DNA of 18,011 bases from an uncultured Gemella sp. (GCA_927911695.1 CAKMQO010000188.1:1-18011), one strand, 5' to 3'; shown: positions 6,565-17,841, counted from the first letter of the stretch. Notes: generated from the sequence alone by a model not told the origin. Made by a program: numbers and translations.

Positions 6565-6865
6565 GTAGTTTGTTTATAATTTTTGATATATATTTATATA
6601 TTTAAAGCTTCGATTGAATAATTTTATTAAAAAAATTATGTGTATTTAAATCATAAAGTACACAGGAATTTTAAAATATTAAAAAAATATAATGATAAAC
6701 AGATACCTGTAACATATCAATTAAAGCGTATACATAAAACTTTAATGGAGAAGCTGTTTAGAAAAAAATTTTTTGTACTTAATACAGAATAAAGTTAAAT
6801 AATATATTTAATGCATTAAGTAATTAAAGTAAATAATAGTAAAAAATTTTCTCGAGTAAAATTAT
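6565..6865. other. Divergent intergenic region, no gene seen
   Basis: Extremely AT-rich spacer between the aldA and gnd promoters. Only short AT-only inverted repeats are present and I would not assign any of them a role. Confidence 0.6.
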
Positions 6866-6895
6866 TTCCATATTCAATATGTTTAGTGGTATAAT
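6866..6895 (+). promoter_or_regulatory. Promoter of gnd-zwf
   Basis: A perfect extended -10, TGGTATAAT (TATAAT at 6890-6895), about 32 nt before the gnd ATG. The -35 (TTCCAT, 6866-6871, 18 nt spacer) is poor, as often with extended -10 promoters. Confidence 0.6.
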
Positions 6896-6926
6896 TTTAG
6901 GTAAGAAACAATTAGGAGGTTCATTA

Positions 6927-8339
6927 ATGAAACAGAATATAGGAGTTATTGGTTTATCAGTAATGGGAAGTAACTTAGCTTTAAATATCGCGGACAATGG
7001 ATTTAAAGTTGCGGTATTTAATAGAACAACAACAGTTGTTGATAAAATGCTAGAGGAGCACCCACACAAAAATGTAGTAGGAAGATATTCACTACAAGAG
7101 CTAATTGACGGTCTAGAAAAACCTAGAAAAGTTGTTTTAATGGTTAAAGCTGGGTTTGCTGTTGACAGTTTAATAGAACAATTAACACCTCTTCTTGAAA
7201 AAGGTGATATTATTATCGATGGAGGAAACTCATTCTTCAAAGATACTCAAAGAAGATACGATTTATTATTAGAAAAAGGAATCAACTACTTCGGTGTTGG
7301 TGTATCAGGAGGAGAAGAAGGTGCAAGATTTGGGCCTGCTTTAATGCCTGGTGGAGATGAAAAAGCATATGAAGAAATTCGTCCAATTTTAGAAGCTATT
7401 GCTGCTAAAGTGAACGATGTTCCTTGCTGTAGCTATACTTCAACTGGTGGAGCAGGTCACTATGTGAAAATGGTCCACAATGGTATTGAGTATGGAGATA
7501 TGCAATTAATCTCTGAAGCTTACAAAGTTCTTAAACACTTAGGTGGATTTACTAATGAAGAATTACAAGAAACTTTTGAAGAATGGAATAAAGGTGAATT
7601 AGAATCTTATCTAATTGAAATCACTGCAAATATCTTTAAAGTTAAAGAAGAAGACGGAAGCTACTTAGTAGATAAAATCTTAGATAAATCTCAACAAAAA
7701 GGTACAGGTAAATGGACTAACGAACAAGCTATTGATTTAGGAATTGATGTATCAGTTATTACAGCTGCTTTAAATGGAAGATATATGTCAAACCTTAAAG
7801 AAGAACGTGTTCGTGCTGAACAAGAATTTGCTCGTAAGTCATATGCGGTTGTAGAAGATAAAGAAAGATTAAAAAATATTGTAAAAGATGCATTATTTAT
7901 TTCGAAAATTGTATCTTATGCACAAGGATTTAAATTACTACAAGCTGCTGAAAAAGAATACAACTGGACTTTTGATTATTCACAAATTGCTAAGATTTTC
8001 CGTGGTGGGTGTATTATTCAAGCGAAAATCTTACAAAATATTATCGAAGCGTACCAAAATAATCCAAAATTAGAAAACTTAATTTTTGATCCATTCTTCA
8101 AAGAAGTAATCGAAACAAGACAAGATAGTTTACGTGAAGTTGCTACATTAGCAATCACAAATAGATTACCACTAAGTGCTATGACATCTGCAATTTCATA
8201 CTTAGATATCTATACTACAGCGAACAGTGGTGCTAACTTAATTCAAGCACAACGTGACTATTTTGGAGCACATACTTTTGAAAGAACTGACAAAGAAGGA
8301 AGTTATCACTATGACTGGGTTGGGAACAATGGAAAATAA
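6927..8339 (+). CDS. gnd: 6-phosphogluconate dehydrogenase (decarboxylating)
   Basis: Converts 6-phosphogluconate to ribulose 5-phosphate, CO2 and NADPH in the oxidative pentose phosphate pathway. The ATG at 6927 has AGGAGG 7 nt upstream; the frame is open further upstream but that extension is not family sequence. The 470 residues fit the family. Marks: nucleotide-binding GLSVMGSNLALNI (9-21) and NRTT; IDGGNSFFKDTQRR (97-110); GVSGGEEGARFGPALMPGG (125-143); catalytic Lys181 and Glu188 in HYVKMVHNGIEYGDMQ; and GTGKWT in the C-terminal helical domain. The end overlaps the zwf start by 29 nt (or 11 nt with the later zwf start), so the two oxidative-branch enzymes are translated together. Confidence 0.97.
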   Translation: MKQNIGVIGLSVMGSNLALNIADNGFKVAVFNRTTTVVDKMLEEHPHKNVVGRYSLQELIDGLEKPRKVVLMVKAGFAVDSLIEQLTPLLEKGDIIIDGGNSFFKDTQRRYDLLLEKGINYFGVGVSGGEEGARFGPALMPGGDEKAYEEIRPILEAIAAKVNDVPCCSYTSTGGAGHYVKMVHNGIEYGDMQLISEAYKVLKHLGGFTNEELQETFEEWNKGELESYLIEITANIFKVKEEDGSYLVDKILDKSQQKGTGKWTNEQAIDLGIDVSVITAALNGRYMSNLKEERVRAEQEFARKSYAVVEDKERLKNIVKDALFISKIVSYAQGFKLLQAAEKEYNWTFDYSQIAKIFRGGCIIQAKILQNIIEAYQNNPKLENLIFDPFFKEVIETRQDSLREVATLAITNRLPLSAMTSAISYLDIYTTANSGANLIQAQRDYFGAHTFERTDKEGSYHYDWVGNNGK

Positions 8340-9701
8340 AACAGCTATAACACTTTTTGGGGGTACAGGAGACTTAACATATAGAAAACTGTTACCTGCA
8401 CTATATAACTTAAACGCATTAGGTAAATTAGCCGATGATTTTAAGATTGTTGTGATAGGTCGTAGAGCATATACACAATCTGATTATATCGATATTGCTC
8501 GTACGTGGGTTAAAGAATACGCTCGTACAAAATTTGATGATGCACAATTCGATGCGTATGCTAAGAGAATCATTTATTTCAAAATGGATATGACAAATGC
8601 AGATGATTATGAAATGTTGCAAAACTTCTACGTTGAGCAAGATATTCAAAATCATGTATACTACTTTGCAGTAGCTCCTTCGTTCTTTATTACTATTACG
8701 AATGGACTTAAAAAACATTGTTCTGAAAATAATGCGAAGGTTATTATTGAGAAGCCATTTGGAGAAGATTTAGAAAAAGCTGGATTATTAATGATGAGCT
8801 TGCTAAATTCTTCGATGAAAATGAAATTTATCATATCGACCATTATTTAGGTAAAGAGATGATTCAAAACATTCTTTCTTTACGTTTTGAAAATATAATC
8901 TTCAAAGGTATTTGGAATAAAGACTTTATCGAAAATGTTCAAATTACTGCTGCAGAGACAGTTGGTGTAGGAACAAGAGCTAGTTACTACGATAAAAGTG
9001 GTGCTTTAAAAGATATGGTTCAAAACCATTTATTACAGGTATTATCACTAGTAGCAATGGAAGAACCAAAAGAACCAGGAAGCCGTGGTATTCACGAAAG
9101 TCAATATAACCTTCTTGCCTCACTTGAACCTATTGAGGATGTTCATGAAAGCCTAGTAATGGGACAATATGAAGGGTATCTACAAGAGGAAAATATCCCT
9201 GCTGACTCTAAGACAGAAACTTACGCAGCGTTAAAATTATTCGTAGATAATGAGCGTTGGCAAGGTGTACCATTCTTTATAAGAACTGGTAAAAAACTAG
9301 AGAAAAGAGAAACTCAAGTAGTTATTCAATTTAAAGCTGTTGGATCTTCTCCAGGTAATGTATTAATAATAAAAATTCAGCCTGAAGAAGGTGTGTATTT
9401 CCAATTTAATGCTAAAAAACCAGGAACTGAACAAGAATTACAGCCTATTTCTTTAGATTTCTGTCAAAGTTGTATATTAGAAAATATTATAAATACTCCA
9501 GAAGCGTATGAAAGATTACTAGATGCTTGCTTCAGAGAAGATAGAGCACTGTTCTCACAATGGAACCAAATCGTAGCTTCTTGGACGTTTGTTAATGAAC
9601 TAATTGCTAAATATGAAGAACAAGGTTCTCCATTATATACTTATGAACAAGGTTCAAAAGGGCCTAAAGAAGCTGACGAACTTGTTAATTGGGTTAAATA
9701 A
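8311..9701 (+). CDS. zwf: Glucose-6-phosphate 1-dehydrogenase (one frameshift)
   Basis: First enzyme of the oxidative pentose phosphate pathway: glucose 6-phosphate to 6-phosphogluconolactone with NADP+ reduction. Marks: TLFGGTGDLTYRKLLPAL (NADP fold), IEKPFGEDLEKA, active-site IDHYLGKEM, and FFIRTGKKLEKRETQV in the C-terminal domain. As sequenced the frame breaks at 8790-8791: AA should be AAA (reading LLNDELAKFF), after which the second frame runs to 9701. Repaired length is 463 residues, slightly short for the family. The start at 8311 has AAGGA 10 nt upstream; ATG 8329 (MENKTAI) is an alternative that fits the family N-terminus. The gene overlaps gnd and is followed by a terminator. Confidence 0.92.
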
Positions 9702-9708
9702 ATAATTG

Positions 9709-9747
9709 AATGTATTGTGTGAGTAAAATCATGCAATACATTTTTTT
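9709..9747 (+). terminator. Terminator after gnd-zwf
   Basis: AATGTATTG (9709-9717) pairs with CAATACATT (9734-9742), 16-nt loop, followed by a run of seven T. Starts 7 nt after the zwf stop. Confidence 0.85.
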
Positions 9748-9779
9748 AGTTTTAGATATTATTTAGTGGGGTTGCAAAG

Positions 9780-9808
9780 TTTACGATAACAGATAAGTGT
9801 AGTATAAT
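9780..9808 (+). promoter_or_regulatory. Promoter of the carbonic anhydrase-asparaginase pair
   Basis: TTTACG (9780-9785), 17 nt spacer, TATAAT (9803-9808), about 43 nt before the carbonic anhydrase ATG. Confidence 0.6.
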
Positions 9809-9851
9809 TAAAAGATATAAAAATAATAAAGATTTTGAAAAGGAGCAATTA

Positions 9852-10429
9852 ATGAGACTTTTAGATTCAATGTTAGAGTATAACGAATATTTTGTGAAAT
9901 TTGAAGAATATCAAAAATATAAAACTGAGGATAAATACCCGGCTAAAAGAGTTGTAATGTTTACATGCATGGATACGAGATTAGTTGAACTTTCAACAAA
10001 ATCTTTAAACTTGTCTTCTGGAGATGTAAAAGTAGTAAAAAAACGCTGGGGCAATATTTAACTCATCCATATGGTTCTATTATGAGGAGTTTAATAATAG
10101 CTGTCTATATGTTAAAGGCTGATGAAATTATCGTTATGGGACATCACGATTGTGGTATGCAAAATATTGATACAAGTTTAATTATGGAAAAAATGCAGAG
10201 TAGAGGTGTAGGTAAGGAAACTTTAGAAATTCTGCAGTATTCAGGCCTTGATTTGAGTTCATGGTTACATGGATTTGATGATGTTAACGAGAGTGTGGCT
10301 CATGACGTAAATATGATAACGAAACATCCATTGATTCCAAAAGATGTTCCTGTTCATGGGTTGGTTATTAATCCTGAGAATGGAAAAGTTGATTTAGTAG
10401 TTAATGGTTATGATAATTTAAGAAAATAG
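9852..10429 (+). CDS. Beta-class carbonic anhydrase (two frameshifts)
   Basis: Interconverts CO2 and bicarbonate with a zinc ion. The zinc and catalytic residues of beta-carbonic anhydrase are all visible in the restored protein: Cys39-x-Asp41-x-Arg43 in FTCMDTRLVE, and His97-x-x-Cys100 in VMGHHDCGM. NAGAILTHPYGSIMRSL (about 64-80) is the usual linking segment. The frame is broken by one extra A in the A7 run at 10037-10043 and one extra T at 10057-10059. Removing both gives 191 residues, similar to short Firmicute forms (B. subtilis YtiB type). AAAAGGAGC precedes the ATG. The asparaginase start follows 15 nt after the stop. Bicarbonate supply for carboxylations is the likely role (inference). 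Confidence 0.9.
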
Positions 10430-10444
10430 GAAGGGGTACTTAAG

Positions 10445-11407
10445 TTGAAAAAAATACTAATACTAAATACTGGTGGCACTATCTCTATGAGTGAAGATCA
10501 GAAAACTGGTAAAGTAGCTCCTACAGAGACTAATCCAATTGGAGTAGGTGGTAATATATTTTCATATATTGCTGATCTATATGTAGAAGATTTATATCAC
10601 CTTGCCTCTCCTCAAATAACAGAACGCGAAATGTTAGGGATTAAAAATAGAATAGAAGAAGCTGTGGAAGAGGGGTATGATGGTGTAGTAGTTACTCATG
10701 GTACAGATACACTAGAAGAGACGGCCTATTATTTAGAGTTAACTCTTGATGTAAATCTTCCAATTGTTATAACTGGAGCTATGCGTTCAAGTAATGAAAT
10801 AGGAGCAGATGGGCTAGCCAATCTTAGAAGCTCTTTAGTAGTTGCTACTGATGATGAAAGTGCTGATAAGGGAGTTTTAGTAGTGATGAATGATGAAGTC
10901 CATACAGCGACCTATGTTACAAAGACCCATACAACCAATGTTGCTACATTTCAAACCCCAACATTCGGTCCAATAGGTCTTGTATCAAAAAATAAAGTTA
11001 TATATTTCCAAAAATTGATTAAGGAAGAGCATTATAATGTTAGTACTACGGAAAAAAGAGTGTATCTATTAAAAGCCTATGCTGGAATGGATGGAGAGTT
11101 AATTAATGCTGTATGTAATTTAGGAGCGGATGGTCTAGTAATAGAAGCTTTAGGAGCAGGAAACTTACCTCCAAAAACTGTCCCAGCAATTAGAAACTGT
11201 ATTGAAAATAATATTCCTGTTGTTTTTGTTTCTCGAGCTTTTAATGGCGTAACTCAGGATGTTTATGACTATGAAGGTGGAGGAAAAAGATTCCAACAAG
11301 ATGGGGTTATCTTTACAACAGGACTAAGTGGTCAAAAAGCAAGAATTAAATTAATGATTTTATTAGAGGCGGGTATTCCGTTTGATAGGTTACGAGAGTT
11401 GTTCTAG
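10445..11407 (+). CDS. ansA: L-asparaginase, type I (cytoplasmic)
   Basis: Hydrolyses L-asparagine to aspartate and ammonia. The 320 residues match cytoplasmic type I enzymes and there is no signal peptide. Marks: N-terminal catalytic Thr in NTGGTISMS (about residues 8-16), the second catalytic block VVVTHGTDTLEETAYY (81-96, Thr87 and Asp88), then ITGAMRSSNEIGADGLANL. The start is TTG at 10445, fixed by AGGAAGGGG upstream and the family N-terminus MKKILILNTGGT. It is 15 nt downstream of the carbonic anhydrase stop, so probably cotranscribed. No clear terminator is visible after it. The symbol ansA is by family; other names are possible. Confidence 0.92.
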   Translation: MKKILILNTGGTISMSEDQKTGKVAPTETNPIGVGGNIFSYIADLYVEDLYHLASPQITEREMLGIKNRIEEAVEEGYDGVVVTHGTDTLEETAYYLELTLDVNLPIVITGAMRSSNEIGADGLANLRSSLVVATDDESADKGVLVVMNDEVHTATYVTKTHTTNVATFQTPTFGPIGLVSKNKVIYFQKLIKEEHYNVSTTEKRVYLLKAYAGMDGELINAVCNLGADGLVIEALGAGNLPPKTVPAIRNCIENNIPVVFVSRAFNGVTQDVYDYEGGGKRFQQDGVIFTTGLSGQKARIKLMILLEAGIPFDRLRELF

Positions 11408-11442
11408 TAATTTTTAGAATTGATACTAATATGCGTAGAAGG

Positions 11443-11471
11443 TTGAATATTTTTTGCAATTATGGTAGTAT
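11443..11471 (+). promoter_or_regulatory. Promoter of the unknown 208-aa gene
   Basis: TTGAAT, 17 nt spacer, TAGTAT with TG one base before the -10 (extended -10), about 35 nt before the TTG start. Confidence 0.55.
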
Positions 11472-11505
11472 ATTAAAAGATTAAAATTAGGATAGAGGTG
11501 TAAAA

Positions 11506-12133
11506 TTGAAATTTAAATATCATAAGTCGTATAGAGGTTTTTATCTATTAGATGAAAATAAATTTAAGCGACCTTACCAAAAATTAGATCAAGAAAAAAC
11601 ATTAAAAAAACTTAGATAGGGAAACTGAGTTTAATAAACATGAAATATTAGATATAGCTGATAAATTCGTAGTTTTTGTTGATAAGAATGCTAATCAAGT
11701 AGCTGAGTCAAAAACGGTGAAAAAACAAAATAATACGGAAAAAACAGAAGAAGTAGATTTTGAAGTTTTAGAATTAAAGTACAAAATTCCGAGACTTTTA
11801 TTAAAAAAGTTATACAGCATTATTGCGGAAAATTCTAATAAAGCAGCTCACGATCTACAATCAGTATTATCTGTCTTAGAGAACATTACACTTGCTGATA
11901 GTTTATTTTCTTCAAAAGTTAAGAAAATATTCTATTATAGTGATAGTGAATTAGAGAACTTACTTGCTAGATATAATTTTGATAATATTAATGTCGCTGA
12001 CTTGAAAAAAGATATTGAAGTAAATTATCCTAGTCAATACATCTCTGAGTTACCAATAGATTACAAAGAATATGAAATGATATTTGTATTTTATTTCATA
12101 ATCCAAATTGAATTACTAACAATCTTAAAATAG
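11506..12133 (+). CDS. Unrecognised protein, 208 aa (one frameshift)
   Basis: I do not recognise the family. A TTG start at 11506 follows AGAGGTG with 5 nt spacing and opens KFKYHKSYRGFYLLDE. This frame stops at TAG after the A7 run at 11604-11610. Removing one A joins it to the downstream frame, giving about 208 residues without another break; only the part from about 11717 would be taken by a naive ORF call. The first 75 residues are basic and Tyr/Phe-rich, then comes a charged linker (VKKQNNTEKTEE), then a helical, Leu/Lys/Glu-rich half ending in the hydrophobic MIFVFYFIIQIELLTILK. No signal peptide or known motif is seen. It has its own promoter and sits between ansA and the cggR operon; context gives no function. 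Confidence 0.7.
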
Positions 12134-12170
12134 AAAATGAATTTTTTGATTAAAATCTTGCTGTAAGGAC

Positions 12171-12199
12171 TTGATTTTTTGTTAAGTCTTTGCTATAAT
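12171..12199 (+). promoter_or_regulatory. Promoter of the cggR glycolytic operon
   Basis: TTGATT (12171-12176), 17 nt spacer, perfect TATAAT (12194-12199) preceded by TGC (extended -10). Start near 12206, about 30 nt upstream of the operator. Confidence 0.8.
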
Positions 12200-12233
12200 T
12201 TTAATCAGAAAGTTTATTTTTTTAAAATAAGTT

Positions 12234-12269
12234 GGTCGAAAAAACGACCTAACCGGACAAAAGGTGTCC
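12234..12269. promoter_or_regulatory. Two-part CggR-like operator
   Basis: The downstream half CCGGAC-N6-TGTC (12253-12268) matches the B. subtilis CggR half-operator CGGGAC-N6-TGTC at 9 of 10 positions. The upstream half is a perfect palindrome, GGTCG-A6-CGACC (12234-12249). The centres are about 20 bp apart, the same spacing as the tandem half-sites of B. subtilis. The site lies between promoter and cggR, so repressor could act as a roadblock, relieved by fructose 1,6-bisphosphate as known for CggR. Confidence 0.72.
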
Positions 12270-12305
12270 ACAAATAAATTTTCAATTCTATAGGGGAAAC
12301 ATAAG

Positions 12306-13352
12306 ATGGATATTTTACATTTGTTACATATGCAAAGTAGACTCGTACCTGAAATGTTTATGAAATTTAATAATAGATATGAATTGTTGGTTACTATTAA
12401 AGTTAATCAACCTGTTGGTCGAAAAACATTATTGAATTTTATCAATATGACAGAAAGGCAATTACGTACAGAATGTGAAGTTTTATCCAAGTTAGGGCTA
12501 ATTACAAAAAACGCTACAGGGATGAGTATTACTGAAAAAGGAGAAATCCTTCTTTTAGAGATAAAAGAAGCGCTTATAAACGATGTCTTTGCAAAAGAAA
12601 GAAGTTTTATAAAAAACCATTTTTCATTAAAACAAGTTCATATAGTTGCTGGTGACTTTATTAATAATGAAGCTACTAGAGAAGAAATGACAAGCCTGCT
12701 GTTGGATAAGGTTAATGCTAAAATAACTAAAGATTGCGTAATTGGAGTCAGCGGAGGAAGTACAATGTACTACATAGCCGGCAAAGCTAATGCAACATTT
12801 GGTTATGGGAAAAATGTTACTATAACACCGATAAGAGGTGGCCTATCTGTCGTGGATACTGAGTATCAAGCAAATGATATAGCGTCTAAAATGGCTAAAA
12901 ATTCAGGTCATGCATATCAATTGTTACACGCGCCAGATAATATAGGACAAAAGGCATTAGAGGAACTTGTAAAAGAGCCTGTTGTAAAAAATGCACTTGA
13001 TGTTATAGAAAAAACATCCATAATTATCCATAGTATAGGAAATGCTTTTGAAATGGCAGAAAGACGTAGGTCGTCTAAAGAAGTTTTAAAAGTGTTAAAT
13101 GAGAAAAAAGCTGTTAGTGAATCGTTTGGAAGTTATTTCGATGAGAACGGCAGTGAAATATTTAAAACCTCTACTATAGGTATGAGTTTTAAAGATGTTA
13201 ATGGCATTGATAATGTCTTTACGATAGTTGGTGGAGAGGCAAAAGCTGATGCGGTATACAGTTACTTAAATACTAATCCAGCTAATGCAACACTGATTAT
13301 TGACGAGGCTATTTGCAAAAAAATAATAAAAAAAGTTAATAAAAATTTTTAG
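12306..13352 (+). CDS. cggR: Central glycolytic genes regulator CggR (SorC/DeoR family)
   Basis: Repressor of the operon it leads; in B. subtilis it is inactivated by fructose 1,6-bisphosphate. The 348 residues match. The N-terminal winged HTH spans about residues 20-85 (PVGRKTLLNFINMTERQLRT then LSKLGLITKNATGMSITEKG). The SorC-type sugar-phosphate-binding domain follows, with VIGVSGGSTMYYIAG (about 141-155), TPIRGGLSV, SIGNAFEMAERR and FTIVGGEAKADAV. The start MDILHLLHMQSRLVPEM resembles the B. subtilis N-terminus and is preceded by AGGGGAAA. Immediately upstream lie a CggR-like operator and a good promoter, so autoregulation is expected. gap starts 13 nt downstream. Confidence 0.93.
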   Translation: MDILHLLHMQSRLVPEMFMKFNNRYELLVTIKVNQPVGRKTLLNFINMTERQLRTECEVLSKLGLITKNATGMSITEKGEILLLEIKEALINDVFAKERSFIKNHFSLKQVHIVAGDFINNEATREEMTSLLLDKVNAKITKDCVIGVSGGSTMYYIAGKANATFGYGKNVTITPIRGGLSVVDTEYQANDIASKMAKNSGHAYQLLHAPDNIGQKALEELVKEPVVKNALDVIEKTSIIIHSIGNAFEMAERRRSSKEVLKVLNEKKAVSESFGSYFDENGSEIFKTSTIGMSFKDVNGIDNVFTIVGGEAKADAVYSYLNTNPANATLIIDEAICKKIIKKVNKNF

Positions 13353-13365
13353 GAGGAACTAAAAA

Positions 13366-14374
13366 ATGACAGTAAAAGTAGCAATTAACGGATTTGGACG
13401 TATCGGACGTCTAGCATTAAGAAGAATCCAAAACGTAGAAGGGATCGAAGTAGTAGCAATTAACGACTTAACACCAGTTGCTCAACTAGTTCACTTATTA
13501 AAATACGATACAACTCAAGGTCGTTTTGACGGAGAAGCATCTGCAGCAGAAGGAAGCATCGTAGTAAACGGTAAAGAAATTAAGGCTTTCGCTAATCCAA
13601 ATCCAGCTGAATTACCATGGGGAGAATTAGGAGTAGACGTAGTATTAGAATGTACTGGTTTCTTCACTTCTAAAGAAAAAGCTGAAGCTCACATTAAAGC
13701 AGGAGCTAAAAAAGTTGTAATCTCTGCTCCAGGTGGAAACGACGTTAAAACTGTAGTTTACAACGTAAACCACGAAATCTTAGATGGAACTGAAACAGTT
13801 ATCTCTGGTGCTTCATGTACTACTAACTGTTTAGCGCCAATGGCTAAAGCATTACACGATAACTTCACAGTAGTTGAAGGATTAATGACAACTATCCACG
13901 GATACACTGGTGACCAAAACACACTAGATGCTCCACACCCTAAAGGAGACTTACGTCGTGCTCGTGCTGCGGCTGCTAACATCGTACCTAACACAACTGG
14001 TGCTGCTAAAGCAATCGGATTAGTAATCCCAGAATTAAGCGGTAAATTAGATGGAGCTGCTCAACGTGTACCTGTACCAACAGGATCATTAACTGAATTA
14101 GTAGCAGTAGTAGAAAAAACTGTTACAGCTGAAGAAGTTAACGCTGCTATGGAAGCTGCTTCTAACGAATCATTCGGTTACAACGTAGACCCAATCGTAT
14201 CTTCTGATATCGTAGGAATTTCTTACGGATCATTATTCGATGCAACTCAAACAAAAAGTTATCACTGTTGGTGACAAACAATTAGTTAAAGTTGTATCTT
14301 GGTACGACAACGAAATGTCTTACACTGCTCAATTAGTAAGAACATTAAAATACTTTGCAGGATTAATCAAATAA
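13366..14374 (+). CDS. gap: Glyceraldehyde-3-phosphate dehydrogenase (one frameshift near the 3' end)
   Basis: Glycolytic NAD-dependent enzyme converting glyceraldehyde 3-phosphate to 1,3-bisphosphoglycerate. Marks: [14 protein letters not shown] (7-20, NAD fold), Asp34 in INDLT typical of NAD preference, catalytic Cys151 in [13 protein letters not shown], and [13 protein letters not shown]. As sequenced the frame ends early (SYHCW) because of one extra A in the A5 run at 14253-14257. With four A the protein continues [20 protein letters not shown] and on to 14374, 335 residues, exactly the family length. Strong AGGAGG ribosome binding site and biased codons (AAC, TTC, GGA) indicate high expression. 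It follows cggR by 13 nt and is followed by a 15-bp hairpin before pgk. Confidence 0.96.
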
Positions 14375-14398
14375 TCTAATTAGGTAATAAATAAGAGT

Positions 14399-14436
14399 AG
14401 ATAAGATATAAGTTGATTTTGACTTATATCTTGTCT
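14399..14436 (+). other. Intergenic hairpin between gap and pgk
   Basis: AGATAAGATATAAGT (14399-14413) pairs with ACTTATATCTTGTCT (14422-14436) over 15 bp with one U-G, around an 8-nt loop. No T-run follows, so it does not look like an intrinsic terminator. It could stabilise the 3' end of gap mRNA or mark a processing site, allowing gap to be made in excess of pgk (inference). Confidence 0.65.
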
Positions 14437-14470
14437 CATATATTCCAAAAATATTTAAAAGGAGCTTTCC

Positions 14471-15667
14471 ATGAAGAAATCTATTAAAGACTTAGGTAAC
14501 TTACAAGGGAAAACTGTCTTAATGCGTGTTGATTTCAACGTGCCTTTAAAAGATGGTGTAATTACAAACGATAATCGTATTACTGCAGCATTACCAACTA
14601 TTGAGTATGCTTTAAATCAAGGTGCTAAAGTGGTAGCGTTCTCTCACTTAGGACGTGTTAAAGAAGAAGCTGATAAAGCTTCAAAAAGTTTAGCGCCAGT
14701 TGCTAAAAGATTATCAGAACTATTAGGTAAAGAAGTAAAATTCGTAGCTGAAACTCGCGGAGCTGAATTAGAAGCAGCGGTTAAAGGATTAAATGACGGT
14801 GAAATCTTAATGTTCGAAAACACTCGTTTCGAAGATGTAGATGGTAAAAAAGAATCTAAAAATGATCCAGAACTTGCTAAATATTGGGCTTCTTTAGGTG
14901 ATGTATATGTGAATGATGCATTCGGTACAGCTCACCGTGCTCACGCTTCAAACGTAGGTATTGCATCTAACATTGGTGAAGGAAACTCTGCTTCTGGATT
15001 CCTAGTAGATAAAGAAATTAAATTTATCGGTGGAGCAGTTGATAACCCAGAAAGACCACTTGTTGCGATCTTAGGTGGAGCAAAAGTTTCTGATAAAATT
15101 GCAGTAATTGAAAACTTATTAGATAAAGCTGATAAAGTAATCATCGGTGGAGGTATGGCTTATACTTTCATGAAAGCACAAGGTAAAGAAATCGGAATTT
15201 CACTTTGTGAAGATGATAAAGTTGAATATGCTCGTGAACTTATGGCAAAAGCTGGTGATAAATTAGTATTACCAATCGATACAGTTGTAGCTAAAGAGTT
15301 CTCAAATGATGCGCCTAGCCGTGTTGCTGAAGGTGATATTCAGCCTGATGAAGAAGGATTAGATATAGGTCCTAAATCTGTTGAATTATTCAAAAACACT
15401 CTTGATGGAGCGAAAACTGTAATTTGGAACGGACCAATGGGTGTGTTCGAAATGCCAAACTTTGCAAAAGGTACAATTGGTGTATGTGAAGCTATCGCTC
15501 ACCTAGAAGGTGCTACTACTATTATCGGTGGTGGAGATAGTGCGACAGCAGCTATTTCTTTAGGATATGCAGAAAAATTCTCACACATTTCTACAGGTGG
15601 GGGAGCTTCTCTAGAATACCTAGAAGGAAAAGTATTACCAGGAATTGATTCATTATCAAACAAATAA
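14471..15667 (+). CDS. pgk: Phosphoglycerate kinase
   Basis: Transfers the acyl phosphate of 1,3-bisphosphoglycerate to ADP, giving 3-phosphoglycerate and ATP. The 398 residues in one clean frame match bacterial enzymes. Marks: the signature [14 protein letters not shown] (about 16-29), [45 protein letters not shown] and the nucleotide-binding GGGDSATAA near the C-terminus. AAAGGAGC precedes the ATG. It lies 96 nt after gap, the longest gap inside the operon, occupied by the hairpin at 14399-14436. tpiA follows 27 nt downstream. Confidence 0.98.
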   Translation: MKKSIKDLGNLQGKTVLMRVDFNVPLKDGVITNDNRITAALPTIEYALNQGAKVVAFSHLGRVKEEADKASKSLAPVAKRLSELLGKEVKFVAETRGAELEAAVKGLNDGEILMFENTRFEDVDGKKESKNDPELAKYWASLGDVYVNDAFGTAHRAHASNVGIASNIGEGNSASGFLVDKEIKFIGGAVDNPERPLVAILGGAKVSDKIAVIENLLDKADKVIIGGGMAYTFMKAQGKEIGISLCEDDKVEYARELMAKAGDKLVLPIDTVVAKEFSNDAPSRVAEGDIQPDEEGLDIGPKSVELFKNTLDGAKTVIWNGPMGVFEMPNFAKGTIGVCEAIAHLEGATTIIGGGDSATAAISLGYAEKFSHISTGGGASLEYLEGKVLPGIDSLSNK

Positions 15668-16461
<794 letters not shown>

Positions 16462-16463
16462 GT

Positions 16464-16493
16464 TTAGCAATTTTTAAAAAATTGTAGTATAAT
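16464..16493 (+). promoter_or_regulatory. Possible internal promoter of eno
   Basis: TTAGCA (16464-16469), 18 nt spacer and a perfect TATAAT (16488-16493) in the 65-nt tpiA-eno gap. It could give eno expression independent of CggR. The -35 is weak. Confidence 0.5.
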
Positions 16494-16526
16494 AGAAATA
16501 TAAATTAAACAACAAGGAGAAAATTA

Positions 16527-17841
<1,315 letters not shown>

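Noticed and set aside
6879..6926. Upstream extension of gnd (MFSGIILGKK...)
   Set aside because: The AGGAGG site and family N-terminus place the start at 6927, and the extension overlaps the promoter region.
12168..12186. GACTT...AAGTC inverted repeat as terminator of the unknown gene
   Set aside because: Only a 5-bp stem with no T-run after it, and it overlaps the cggR -35 region.
13758..13994. Minus-strand open frame inside gap
   Set aside because: Shadow of a codon-biased gene; no ribosome binding site and no recognisable protein.
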